From NCBI GenBank assembly GCA_018374355.1, contig JAHAFI010000014.1:1-64000 (forward strand): a DNA stretch of 64,000 nucleotides. The letters run 5' to 3'. A program made the position numbers and the translations under genes. Shown here piece by piece: positions 9,472 to 17,359 of the stretch. The notes beneath the pieces were generated by a model, which searched no databases, had not been told where the DNA came from, and saw only the letters and a list, made by a program, of their open reading frames with translations. Source of the stretch: Clostridiales bacterium (GTDB lineage Bacteria > Bacillota > Clostridia > Lachnospirales > Lachnospiraceae). Numbering within the stretch: position 1 is the first letter of the stretch; every line of letters starts with the position of its first letter.

Positions 9472-9522
9472 TTCCCCCTGCATTTCATAAGATAGAAAGA
9501 ACACAGAGAAATGAAGGGGGAA
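9472..9522 (+). promoter_or_regulatory. Long hairpin covering the ribosome binding site of the CotS-like gene
   Basis: TTCCCCCTGCATTTC (9472-9486) pairs with GAAATGAAGGGGGAA (9508-9522) at 14 of 15 positions. The 3' arm holds the only good Shine-Dalgarno (AGGGGG) of the gene starting with TTG at 9528. Folded, the transcript would hide that site. A second hairpin, CAAGTACAC/GTGTACTTG (9434-9455), lies just upstream and lacks a T tail. Confidence 0.5.
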
Positions 9523-9527
9523 CAGAA

Positions 9528-10490
9528 TTGCATGATCGTGGTTTGGGGGTATTGGAACAGTATGGACTGACGGCGAAATCCGTAATCCGGGGCAGGGGCG
9601 CCCTGATCTGTGACACGGAACAGGGGATGAAAACTATCCGGGAATACTGGGGCTCCCCCAGAAAAATGGAGCAGCAGCGGCATCTGCAGCTGCATTGCAG
9701 GGAGGCCGGATTTGCACTGGTGGATCTGGTACTGGAAAATCAGGAGGGACAGGTGGTTACCACCGGAGAAGAAGGCGTGCCTTATGTGGTGCGGGACTGG
9801 TTTTACGGAAGGGAATGCGATACCCGGTCAGCAGAAGATGTCTGTAAAAGCGTCGCAGCTCTGGCAGATCTACATAAGGTAATGCAGATGGAGAGAGAAG
9901 AAACATCCATGCAGGGGGATCTGATCGAGGAATGCAGAAAGCATAACCGGGAGCTGAGGAGGATCAGAAAATTTCTCCAGAAGAAAAGAAAGAAAAATGA
10001 GTTTGAAGAAAAACTGGCGGCCAGCATCTCCCACTTTTTGGAACAGGGGGAGGAAACGGTCCGGAAGCTGGAAGATTCCGACTATTACCGTTTGAGGCAG
10101 GAGCAGAAAAACAGTATCTGCCACGGGGAATGCAACCAGCACAATATTTTATTTACCCGTGAGGGTATCGCCTTTACCAATTTTGAACACTGGAGCTACG
10201 AACTTCAGACGGCAGATCTTTATCAGTTTATGAGAAAAATTCTCGAGAAACACTGCTGGGATCTGCGGATCGGAAGAGAAATGCTGAAAGCTTATGAACG
10301 AAGAAAACCATTGTCCGAGGCTGAAATACTGAATCTGAAGCTCCAGCTTTCCTATCCATGGAAATACTGGAAAATAGCCAATTTCTATACCAACAGCAAT
10401 AAGGTCTGGATTTCCCAGAAAAATACGGAGAAACTGGAACAGACCATAAAACAACTGGAACCGTGGAAGGCATTTTTGGAAAAACTATAA
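9528..10490 (+). CDS. CotS-family spore coat protein (kinase-like fold)
   Basis: 320 residues resembling the CotS/CotI/YutH group, which has the aminoglycoside-phosphotransferase (protein-kinase-like) fold. Visible are the catalytic-loop-like segment ICHGECNQHNILF (about 200-212) and the following FTNFEHWSYELQTADLYQF. The usual metal-binding Asp of the DFG-equivalent is Asn-Phe-Glu here, so catalysis is uncertain. Start is TTG, 7 nt after AGGGGG; no in-frame ATG lies nearby. In B. subtilis these proteins are mother-cell products in the spore coat. The leader hairpin may limit translation. Confidence 0.75.
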   Translation: MHDRGLGVLEQYGLTAKSVIRGRGALICDTEQGMKTIREYWGSPRKMEQQRHLQLHCREAGFALVDLVLENQEGQVVTTGEEGVPYVVRDWFYGRECDTRSAEDVCKSVAALADLHKVMQMEREETSMQGDLIEECRKHNRELRRIRKFLQKKRKKNEFEEKLAASISHFLEQGEETVRKLEDSDYYRLRQEQKNSICHGECNQHNILFTREGIAFTNFEHWSYELQTADLYQFMRKILEKHCWDLRIGREMLKAYERRKPLSEAEILNLKLQLSYPWKYWKIANFYTNSNKVWISQKNTEKLEQTIKQLEPWKAFLEKL

Positions 10491-10506
10491 TATTTTGCGT
10501 GGGTGT

Positions 10507-10561
10507 TTGACAAAAATTTGCATAAAAGTCTATGGAATCTTGCGGCTAAATAGTATATAAT
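10507..10561 (+). promoter_or_regulatory. Promoter region of the phosphohexomutase gene
   Basis: TTGACA (10507-10512) is followed after 18 nt by TATGGA (10531-10536). A perfect TATAAT lies further on at 10556-10561 without a good -35. Either or both could start transcription. Confidence 0.45.
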
Positions 10562-10655
10562 AAACAGAAAAGTAACTGTTCAGAAGGTCACTGTGACTAT
10601 GAAGGACAGGGTCCTGAATAGTTACTACGAGAAAAAGATTTTGGGAGGTACTGTG

Positions 10656-12392
10656 ATGGAGTACAGAGAGATTTACGAATCATGGCTGAGTAACCCGTAT
10701 TTTGACGAGAAAACAAAAGAGGAATTAAAGGCAATTGCAGATGATGATAAGGAAATCAAAGAAAGATTTTACCGGGAACTGGAATTTGGCACTGCCGGCC
10801 TCAGAGGAGTTATTGGTGCAGGAACAAACCGTATGAACATTTATGTGGTAAGAAAGACCACACAGGGATTGGCAAACTATATCGCAGCGGTAAACGGACA
10901 GGAAAAAGGCGTTGCGATCGCATATGATTCCCGCCGCATGTCACCGGAATTTGCACAGGAAGCAGCTCTCTGTCTGGCAGCAAACGGCATCAAAGCGTAT
11001 ATTTTCGAGAGCCTTCGCCCCACACCGGAGCTTTCCTATGCAGTACGGAAGCTGGGATGTATCGCCGGCATTAACATTACAGCCAGCCACAATCCGCCGG
11101 AGTACAACGGATATAAGGTATACTGGGAAGACGGCGCTCAGATCACACCGCCTCATGACAGCGGCATTATGGGCGAAGTTCAGAAAGTAACTGATTATAA
11201 TGAAGTGAAAACCATGGACAAAGAGGAGGCTGAGAAAGCCGGCCTGTATATCGTGATCGGAAAAGAAATCGATGACGCATATATGGAAGAGCTGAAGAGT
11301 CAGGTAATCCATATGGACGCTATCAAAGCCATGGCAAAAGAATTGAAGATCGTATATTCCCCGCTTCACGGAACCGGAAATATTCCGGCAAGAAGAGTTT
11401 TGAAAGAGCTGGGATTTGAAAATGTATATGTGGTGGAGGAGCAGGAACTGCCGGATGGCGAATTCCCAACCGTAAGCTATCCGAACCCGGAATCCGACGA
11501 AGCTTTCGATCTGGGACTGAAGCTTGCAAAAGAAGTGGATGCAGATCTGGTACTTGCTACGGACCCGGATGCAGACCGTCTGGGTGTGCGTGTAAAAGAC
11601 GCCGTAACCGGAGAATATCATACCCTTACCGGAAATATGTCCGGCTGTCTGCTGGAAGAGTATGAACTGAGCCAGAGAAAAGCTGTAAACGGAAGCCTTC
11701 CGGAGGACGGTGCTGTAATCAGCACCATCGTAACCACCAATATGGCAGCAGCCATTGCAAAGTCCTATGGCCTTCGTTTCATCGAAGTTCTGACAGGCTT
11801 CAAATTCATCGGACAGCAGATTCTGGGCTTCGAACAGAGCGGAAAAGGAACTTATCTGTTTGGATTTGAGGAAAGCTACGGCTGCCTGATCGGTACCCAT
11901 GCAAGAGACAAGGACGCTATCGTGGCTACTATGGCTCTGTGCGAAGCAGCGGCATATTATAAAACTCAGGGCAAAACACTGTGGGATGCCATGATTGATA
12001 TGTATGAAAAATACGGATATTACAAAGATGATATTCAGTCCATCACTCTGAAAGGAATTGAAGGACTGGCTAAGATTCAGGAGATTTTGGATACTCTTCG
12101 TACAAATCCGCCGAAACAGATCGGAGCGTATGAGGTACTGTCCGCAAGAGATTACAAGAAAGATACGATTGTTGACCTGAAGACAGGAGAAACAACTGCT
12201 ACAGGTCTGCCAAACTCCAACGTTTTGTATTATGACATGAATGACGACGCATGGCTTTGCGTAAGACCTTCCGGAACAGAACCGAAAGTAAAATTCTACT
12301 ACGGTGTGAAAGGAACCTCTCTGGAAGACGCTGATGCAAAATCAACCGCTCTCGGCAAAGAAGTACTGGCTATGATCGATAAAATGCTGTAG
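10656..12392 (+). CDS. Phosphoglucomutase / phosphomannomutase (alpha-D-phosphohexomutase)
   Basis: 578 residues from the ATG at 10656, which has GGGAGG 8 nt upstream; an in-frame GTG at 10593 lacks a site. Interconverts hexose-1-phosphate and hexose-6-phosphate in the cytoplasm. All four active-site loops are present: TASHNP with phosphoserine Ser144, metal loop DPDAD (Asp303, 305, 307), sugar loop GFEESYG and phosphate loop RPSGTEPK near the end. Length and sequence match the long clostridial PgcA-like group rather than the shorter GlmM. Glucose versus mannose preference cannot be decided. HU follows with its own promoter. Confidence 0.93.
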   Translation: MEYREIYESWLSNPYFDEKTKEELKAIADDDKEIKERFYRELEFGTAGLRGVIGAGTNRMNIYVVRKTTQGLANYIAAVNGQEKGVAIAYDSRRMSPEFAQEAALCLAANGIKAYIFESLRPTPELSYAVRKLGCIAGINITASHNPPEYNGYKVYWEDGAQITPPHDSGIMGEVQKVTDYNEVKTMDKEEAEKAGLYIVIGKEIDDAYMEELKSQVIHMDAIKAMAKELKIVYSPLHGTGNIPARRVLKELGFENVYVVEEQELPDGEFPTVSYPNPESDEAFDLGLKLAKEVDADLVLATDPDADRLGVRVKDAVTGEYHTLTGNMSGCLLEEYELSQRKAVNGSLPEDGAVISTIVTTNMAAAIAKSYGLRFIEVLTGFKFIGQQILGFEQSGKGTYLFGFEESYGCLIGTHARDKDAIVATMALCEAAAYYKTQGKTLWDAMIDMYEKYGYYKDDIQSITLKGIEGLAKIQEILDTLRTNPPKQIGAYEVLSARDYKKDTIVDLKTGETTATGLPNSNVLYYDMNDDAWLCVRPSGTEPKVKFYYGVKGTSLEDADAKSTALGKEVLAMIDKML

Positions 12393-12422
12393 GAAACGAA
12401 GACAAAATATCGGCAAAAATCC

Positions 12423-12451
12423 TTGACAAACTACACCTGACAGTATATAAA
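12423..12451 (+). promoter_or_regulatory. Strong sigma-A promoter of hup
   Basis: TTGACA (12423-12428), 17-nt spacer, TATAAA (12446-12451). Near consensus, as expected for an abundant nucleoid protein; the leader is about 40 nt. Confidence 0.85.
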
Positions 12452-12496
12452 TAGGTGTAGTAAAGACAAATACCAGATACTTATAGGAGGAACAAA

Positions 12497-12772
12497 ATGA
12501 ACAAAACAGAATTAATTGCAGCAATGACAGAACAGACAGAGTTATCTAAAAAGGATGCAGAAGCTGCTTTAAAAGCATTTATCGATGTTGTATCTGAAGA
12601 ATTAAAGAAAGGTGAAAAAGTTCAGTTGGTTGGATTCGGAACCTTCGAAGTTTCTGAAAGAGCAGCAAGAGAAGGAAGAAATCCTGCTACTGGCGAAACC
12701 ATGACAATCAAAGCTTCCAAAGCTCCGAGATTCAAAGCAGGAAAAGCTTTAAAAGACATGGTTAACGAATAA
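12497..12772 (+). CDS. hup: HU family DNA-binding protein
   Basis: 91 residues, exact HU size. Homodimeric nucleoid protein that bends DNA. The start MNKTELIAAMTEQTELSKKD, the hinge VQLVGFGTFEVSERAAREG and the beta-arm signature GRNPATGETMTI are all present, including the intercalating Asn-Pro. AGGAGG lies 8 nt before ATG. It has its own strong promoter and is followed by a terminator hairpin that partly separates it from rqcP. Confidence 0.97.
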   Translation: MNKTELIAAMTEQTELSKKDAEAALKAFIDVVSEELKKGEKVQLVGFGTFEVSERAAREGRNPATGETMTIKASKAPRFKAGKALKDMVNE

Positions 12773-12807
12773 TCTGAAATAGAACAGGTTGATCTTGAAT
12801 GTAAAAG

Positions 12808-12862
12808 GAACGTGTTTTTGCGGATGGAGGGTTTTCTGTCTGTGAAAGCACGTTCATTTTTT
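12808..12862 (+). terminator. Terminator between hup and rqcP
   Basis: GAACGTGTTTT (from 12808) pairs with GAAAGCACGTTC (ending 12855), loop of about 22 nt, then ATTTTTTG. The T run overlaps the rqcP leader, so partial read-through would couple the genes. Confidence 0.65.
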
Positions 12863-12879
12863 GAAAGGAGTTACAAGCT

Positions 12880-13119
12880 ATGAGATTAGATAAATATCTA
12901 AAGGTTTCCCGCCTGATCAAACGGCGGACCGTAGCAAATGAAGCCTGCGATGCGGGAAGAGTGCTGATCAATGACCGCCCGGCCAAAGCCTCCGCTCAGG
13001 TGAAAACCGGAGATGTGCTGGAGATTCAGTTCGGAAGCAAGGCCGTGAAGGTGGAAGTGCTGAATGTTCAGGAGACGGTCAAAAAAGAAGAGGCTCAGGA
13101 GCTATACCGGTACCTGTAA
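12880..13119 (+). CDS. rqcP: S4-domain RNA-binding protein RqcP (YabO)
   Basis: 79 residues, a lone S4 domain: MRLDKYLKVSRLIKRRTVAN, then AGRVLINDRPAKASAQVKTGD. Similar to Hsp15 and to B. subtilis RqcP, which binds 50S-nascent-chain-tRNA complexes and supports RqcH in poly-alanine tailing during ribosome quality control. Position immediately before yabP-yabQ-divIC matches the B. subtilis order. Start ATG follows GAAAGGAG. Confidence 0.93.
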   Translation: MRLDKYLKVSRLIKRRTVANEACDAGRVLINDRPAKASAQVKTGDVLEIQFGSKAVKVEVLNVQETVKKEEAQELYRYL

Positions 13120-13167
13120 AACTTATAGGACAAAAACAGCAGAAGCCTGAAAGGCTTCATGGTTACC

Positions 13168-13197
13168 TGAATAGAGGTGAAAATCCCTTCATATAAT
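13168..13197 (+). promoter_or_regulatory. Possible sigma-E promoter of yabP-yabQ
   Basis: CATATAAT (13190-13197) matches the sigma-E -10 consensus CATACAAT at 7 of 8 positions; TGAATA (13168-13173) may be a weak -35. yabP and yabQ are sigma-E dependent in B. subtilis. A short hairpin without T tail (13142-13158) precedes it. Confidence 0.35.
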
Positions 13198-13239
13198 GTA
13201 CAATAGTCCGACTAGGTACATGATATGGAGGGATTTTTT

Positions 13240-13524
13240 ATGGAGGAGAAACAGACGACAGTCCACCAGTTGCATCTGCGGGAACGAAAGGCAGGAACGA
13301 TGACGGGAATTGTGGATGTGATGTCCTTTGACTCGGAGCAGATTTTTCTGGAAACCACTCAGGGAATGCTGACCATCAAGGGGAAGGAGCTTCATATCAG
13401 CCGTCTGCATCTGGAACAGGGGGAGGTGGATATCGAAGGGATGGTAGACAGTCTGGTCTATACGGAGAACGGACCTTATGGAAAAAAACAGAAAGGAAGC
13501 CTGATGAAAAGGCTGTTTGAGTAG
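13240..13524 (+). CDS. yabP: Sporulation protein YabP
   Basis: About 94 residues from the ATG at 13240, which lies after GGAGGGATTTTTT; an ATG at 13225 overlaps that site. YabP is a mother-cell sporulation protein of beta-sandwich type. The conserved core is LRERKAGTMTGIVDVMSFDS, then ETTQGMLTIKGKELHISRLH and the VDIEGMVDSLVY end. It is followed 3 nt later by yabQ, as in other endospore formers. Precise function is not established. Confidence 0.93.
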   Translation: MEEKQTTVHQLHLRERKAGTMTGIVDVMSFDSEQIFLETTQGMLTIKGKELHISRLHLEQGEVDIEGMVDSLVYTENGPYGKKQKGSLMKRLFE

Positions 13525-13527
13525 GAT

Positions 13528-13926
13528 ATGAGCGCCTACATGGGAAAAGAGCTGGTTCTGTTCATGAAGTCCCTGTGGTACGGTTCCGTTCTTTTAATCG
13601 CCTATGACTGTCTGAGAATCCTGCGGACGGTATTCCGTCATTCCGGCAGGATGGTGGCTGTTCAGGATCTGCTCTTCTGGATCGGGAGCGGCCTGTTTCT
13701 GTTTTCCCGGTTTTTTCGTGAAAATTCCGGGATTCTCCGTACCTATCTGTTTGTGGGGACAGCAGTGGGGATGGCATCATGGTATTTCTCGCTGAGCGCA
13801 TTTTTTGTCGGTTTTACGTCTGGATGGATGATAAAAATCAAGAGAAAAATACTTATTTGGGTAAAAAGGTTGAAATTTTGGATTACCCGTTGTAGAATCT
13901 CCTTAGATAAGAGAAGATACAGGTGA
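13528..13926 (+). CDS. yabQ: Spore cortex biosynthesis protein YabQ
   Basis: 132 residues with three or four hydrophobic helices (about 10-30, 45-62, 70-92). The family pattern SLWYGSVLLIAYDCLRILR followed by DLLFWIGSGLFLFSRFF is clear. In B. subtilis YabQ sits in the forespore outer membrane and is required for cortex formation. Ends with a basic tail. Start ATG is 3 nt after the yabP stop; the Shine-Dalgarno is weak, so translation is probably coupled. Confidence 0.92.
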   Translation: MSAYMGKELVLFMKSLWYGSVLLIAYDCLRILRTVFRHSGRMVAVQDLLFWIGSGLFLFSRFFRENSGILRTYLFVGTAVGMASWYFSLSAFFVGFTSGWMIKIKRKILIWVKRLKFWITRCRISLDKRRYR

Positions 13927-13960
13927 AAACAGAGAGAAAATCCGGACAAAGGAGAGAAAC

Positions 13961-14293
13961 ATGGTAAAAAAGAAAGAAGCCAGAAGAAAGAAAAACAAAA
14001 AAGCAAAACGGTCCAACATTCAGAATAGAGCAGCCATGCTGGGAATCAGCGGTGTGATCTGTATGCTGCTGGTGGTTCTCCTTTTTGAGGGACGTTCTCT
14101 GAAACTCAGAAGAGACGCCAACGAGGTGAAAACGGAGCAGTTGATCAAGCAGCAGGAAGAGGAAGAAGCCCGTACCGGTGAGATCGAAGATCTGCAAAAA
14201 TACATCCAGAGCGATGAATACACCGAGAAGATTGCAAAAGAAAAAATCGGTCTGGTGAAAGAAAATGAAATTATTTTTAAGGAAGTCAAATAA
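13961..14293 (+). CDS. divIC: Septum formation initiator DivIC (FtsB/DivIC family)
   Basis: 110 residues: a very basic cytoplasmic start (MVKKKEARRKKNKKAKR), one transmembrane helix (about 25-45), an extracytoplasmic coiled coil (about 50-85) and the conserved end DEYTEKIAKEKIGLVKENEI. DivIC works with FtsL and DivIB in the division complex. Position downstream of yabPQ and upstream of spoIIE matches B. subtilis. Start ATG follows AAAGGAG. Confidence 0.92.
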   Translation: MVKKKEARRKKNKKAKRSNIQNRAAMLGISGVICMLLVVLLFEGRSLKLRRDANEVKTEQLIKQQEEEEARTGEIEDLQKYIQSDEYTEKIAKEKIGLVKENEIIFKEVK

Positions 14294-14329
14294 GGGTTCG
14301 GATTTTGTCTAAAAATTTTTTTGCCGGCC

Positions 14330-14371
14330 TTCGGGAATTTGACAAGTTTTTCGAATAAAGACATCTATAAT
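14330..14371 (+). promoter_or_regulatory. Spo0A-type promoter of spoIIE (21-nt spacer)
   Basis: TTGACA (14339-14344) and TATAAT (14366-14371) are both consensus but 21 nt apart, as in the Spo0A-activated spoIIE and spoIIG promoters of B. subtilis (21-22 nt). TTTCGAA (14349-14355) in the spacer matches the 0A box TGTCGAA at 6 of 7 positions. TTCGGGA (14330-14336) upstream is a second near-match in the other orientation. Transcription would begin about 55 nt before the spoIIE start. Confidence 0.7.
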
Positions 14372-14432
14372 ACTCCTTTAAGGAATACCGGGCGGCGAAT
14401 GCTCCGGCAGAAAATAAGGAGGTCATGGATGC

Positions 14433-15911
14433 ATGCAGATGTGGATGATTGCCATGCTCGCTGTCAGTGCCTTGCTGATTGTTCGGGACATGGCAAAACT
14501 TATTTTCACCGATAAGAAAAAAGGGAAACCAATATACGATGCCTATCCGCAGAAAGAGAAGATTGAACGGTACGCCAGAGCATTTCAGAGACTGGCCCAT
14601 ACCTTCTATGAGATGCCGAACCATCAGGAGCAGTTGACCCAGACGGAGATACAGGATATTTTTTCCAAGGTGCAGGATCAGGTGTGTAAGGACTGCCCCC
14701 AGATGGAAAAATGCTGGAAGCAGAGGGAAAACCAGACCAGCCAGAAGGTATTCAGCCTTTTGCAGGTGATCGAGGAAGGGAATCAGGACCGATTTTTAAG
14801 GGCGCAGGGAGAATGGATCGGAGAGTGCAGACAGGCGGTGAATTTTACCGGGGAGCTGCAGCGGATATTTTTTGAGGCCAGAGAGGAGCTTTTGTACAGG
14901 AACCGACTGATTGAGAACCGTTTGGCCGTGGCGGAGCAGTTGAATGAAGTTGCCCGGCTGATTCAGCGGATTTCGGGGGATGTGAGTGATATCTGTACTG
15001 TTCCCACGGCAATGGAGGAAAAAATCAGAAAACAGCTCCAAAAGCAGAATATCGTGGTCAAGCAGGTATGGATGCTGTCCAAGGCAGATGAAAAATGGAG
15101 GATTTTCCTGACTATCCGGGCGAGGGGCGGACAGTGTATGACCATGCGGGAGGTGGCGCGCCAGCTCTCCCAAGTCTGCGGCTGCCGGATGGTTCCCTCT
15201 AAAGAGAGCAGGGCGGTGCTGAACAGTGAACTCAGAACCGTCCTGTTTACCGAGGAAGTCAACTATAAAGTGCTGTACGGGGTGGCGAGAGTGACGAAGG
15301 AGAGGGAGACCGTTTCCGGGGATAATTACGCCTGTGCCTGTACGGACGAACAGTTTGTCATGTGCCTGTCAGATGGGATGGGCTCCGGTGTCGAGGCCTG
15401 CCGGGAGAGTGAGACGGTGGTGGAACTGCTGGAGCAGTTTGTGACCTCGGGATTTTCCCGGGAAACGGCGGCCCGGATGGTGAACTCCGCATTGGTGCTT
15501 CAGCGGAAAAACGGGATGTTTTCCAGTGTGGATGTGTGCTCGCTGGACCTGTATACGGGAATCTGTGAATTTCTGAAAGCCGGGGCGGCAACCACTTTTA
15601 TCAGGCGTTCCAACTGGGTGGAGACGATTACCTCCACCAGCATGGCGGCAGGATTGGTGCAGCAGTTGGATTTTGAGAAAACCTCCAAAAAGCTGTACGA
15701 TGGGGATTATCTGGTGATGGTCACTGACGGGGTTTTGGATGCCCTTCCTGATGAAAAAGAGGAAGAGACGATGAAAGAAATCATTCTTCAGGCAAGGGAA
15801 GATATGCCGAGGGAACTGGGAAGATACATTCTGGAAAAGGTATTGAGCTACTGCGATTACCGGGTACAGGATGATATGACGGTTCTTGTGGCAGGCATGT
15901 GGAAAAAATAA
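14433..15911 (+). CDS. spoIIE: Stage II sporulation protein E, short form (PP2C phosphatase)
   Basis: 492 residues; B. subtilis SpoIIE is 827 with ten membrane helices. Here one helix (about 2-18) precedes a region II-like segment with a CKDCPQMEKCW cysteine cluster (about 85-95) and then the PP2C domain (about 285-490). The phosphatase motifs are intact: VSGDNYA, CLSDGMGSG, MVTDGVLDA and DDMTVLVAG. It dephosphorylates the anti-anti-sigma factor SpoIIAA and so activates sigma-F. AAGGAGG lies 10 nt before the ATG, with a Spo0A-type promoter directly upstream, so the gene is not a fragment. tilS follows. Confidence 0.9.
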   Translation: MQMWMIAMLAVSALLIVRDMAKLIFTDKKKGKPIYDAYPQKEKIERYARAFQRLAHTFYEMPNHQEQLTQTEIQDIFSKVQDQVCKDCPQMEKCWKQRENQTSQKVFSLLQVIEEGNQDRFLRAQGEWIGECRQAVNFTGELQRIFFEAREELLYRNRLIENRLAVAEQLNEVARLIQRISGDVSDICTVPTAMEEKIRKQLQKQNIVVKQVWMLSKADEKWRIFLTIRARGGQCMTMREVARQLSQVCGCRMVPSKESRAVLNSELRTVLFTEEVNYKVLYGVARVTKERETVSGDNYACACTDEQFVMCLSDGMGSGVEACRESETVVELLEQFVTSGFSRETAARMVNSALVLQRKNGMFSSVDVCSLDLYTGICEFLKAGAATTFIRRSNWVETITSTSMAAGLVQQLDFEKTSKKLYDGDYLVMVTDGVLDALPDEKEEETMKEIILQAREDMPRELGRYILEKVLSYCDYRVQDDMTVLVAGMWKK

Positions 15912-15952
15912 AAACCATGGGGATACAAAAAGAGAAAGGAAATTCTGCTCCT

Positions 15953-17359
15953 ATGTGGAAAACAGTACAGAAAGTTCGGAAATTTGTGGAAAAATATGAG
16001 ATGATATGCCCGGGAGAGCTGCTGGTAGCAGGAATTTCCGGGGGTGCGGATTCCGTGTGCCTTTTGTACCTTCTGAAAGAATTGCAGAAGGTGATGGATT
16101 TTCAGATTGTGGCGGTTCATGTGAACCACCATCTGAGAGGAGAAGAGGCGGAACGAGATGAAAACTTTGTAAAAGTCCTCTGCGACCGGGAGGGAGTCCC
16201 CCTTTTCTGCGTTCATAAGGATGTGGCGCAGATGGCCAGAATGCAGGGGATCTCTTCGGAGGAGGCGGGAAGAAACGCCAGATACGAGGCATTTGAGGAA
16301 ATCCGGGAAAAAAACTGCGCAGACAAGATCGTGCTGGCTCACCATCAGGACGATCTGGCGGAAACAATGATTCATCATCTTGCCCGGGGAACGGGGCTGG
16401 CCGGACTTTGCAGCCTCAAGCCGGTTTCGGGAAACCGGATTCGGCCGCTTCTGTGTCTGGAGCGGGGGGAAATCGAAACCTGTCTCAGAGGGGAAAATAG
16501 GGAATGGCAGACGGACAGCACAAATCTGGAGGATGATTATACCAGAAATAAAATCCGGCATCACATCATCGGCTATCTGCAAAATGAGATCAATTCCCGG
16601 TCGGTGTCCCATATGGCAGGGACAGCGCAGGAGCTGGGACAGGTGGAGGAATTTTTGTGCCGGATCGCGGAGGAAAAAGCAGAGCGGTATGTGAAACGGG
16701 AGCAGGATTTCAGCAGGATTTCAGAGAGCTTGAAAGAGGAACCGGAGATTCTTCAAAAAAAACTTCTGCTGGAGGAAGTGAAATACCGGGCAGGGGCAAG
16801 AAAAGATTTTACCAGAATTCACGGGGAGAAGATCTGGGAGCTTTACGGAAAGCAGGTGGGACGGCAGATCGCGCTGCCCTACGGGCTTCTTGCCGTGAGG
16901 GAATATGACGGCATTTGGATTGGAAAGCAGGAGGCATGGAACGCGGGAAGTTTTGTGCCGGATTCTGTCGAAAATGTGCAGCTTCAGATTCCCGGGGAAA
17001 CGAAAGCGGGAGAATATGTGATTTCCTGTGAAATTATTCCCTGTAATTTTAATGGAATTGAGGAAAAGACGTATACGAAATGGCTGGACTATGATAAAAT
17101 AAAAGACAGTCTGGTATTTCGCCACCGATGCCCGGGAGACCGGATCCGCGTGCACCCTTCCGGGGGAAGCCGGAAACTGAAGGACTATTTGATTGACAGA
17201 AAAATCCCTCAGAAGGAGAGAGATGGACTCTGCATGATTGCGGAGGGACAGGAGATCCTGTGGATCATCGGAGACAGAATCAGCCAGAAATATAAGGTGT
17301 CAGATACCACCCGGCAAATATTACACATCAGGATAAGAGGAGGAAATATTCATGAGTGA
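15953..17359 (+). CDS. tilS: tRNA(Ile) lysidine synthetase TilS
   Basis: Converts C34 of tRNA-Ile(CAU) to lysidine using ATP and lysine. The PP-loop GISGGADSVCLLYL lies close to the N-terminus, followed by HHLRGEEAERDE and LAHHQDDLAETMIHHLARG; a C-terminal TilS domain carries KLKDYLIDRKIP. Start is uncertain: the ATG at 15953 (weak AAAGGA, 12 nt) gives the usual spacing to the PP-loop, while a GTG at 15899 or an ATG at 15917 would overlap or adjoin the spoIIE end. It overlaps hpt by 8 nt, so the two are coupled, as in B. subtilis. Confidence 0.93.
   Translation: MWKTVQKVRKFVEKYEMICPGELLVAGISGGADSVCLLYLLKELQKVMDFQIVAVHVNHHLRGEEAERDENFVKVLCDREGVPLFCVHKDVAQMARMQGISSEEAGRNARYEAFEEIREKNCADKIVLAHHQDDLAETMIHHLARGTGLAGLCSLKPVSGNRIRPLLCLERGEIETCLRGENREWQTDSTNLEDDYTRNKIRHHIIGYLQNEINSRSVSHMAGTAQELGQVEEFLCRIAEEKAERYVKREQDFSRISESLKEEPEILQKKLLLEEVKYRAGARKDFTRIHGEKIWELYGKQVGRQIALPYGLLAVREYDGIWIGKQEAWNAGSFVPDSVENVQLQIPGETKAGEYVISCEIIPCNFNGIEEKTYTKWLDYDKIKDSLVFRHRCPGDRIRVHPSGGSRKLKDYLIDRKIPQKERDGLCMIAEGQEILWIIGDRISQKYKVSDTTRQILHIRIRGGNIHE

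Noticed and set aside
8523..9695. 390-codon minus-strand ORF opposite the MATE exporter
   Set aside because: Shadow of a well-supported gene; His/Gln/Arg-rich nonsense composition and no start signal.
10941..11900. 319-codon minus-strand ORF opposite the phosphohexomutase
   Set aside because: Antisense frame of a conserved enzyme, Cys/Phe-rich, no ribosome binding site.
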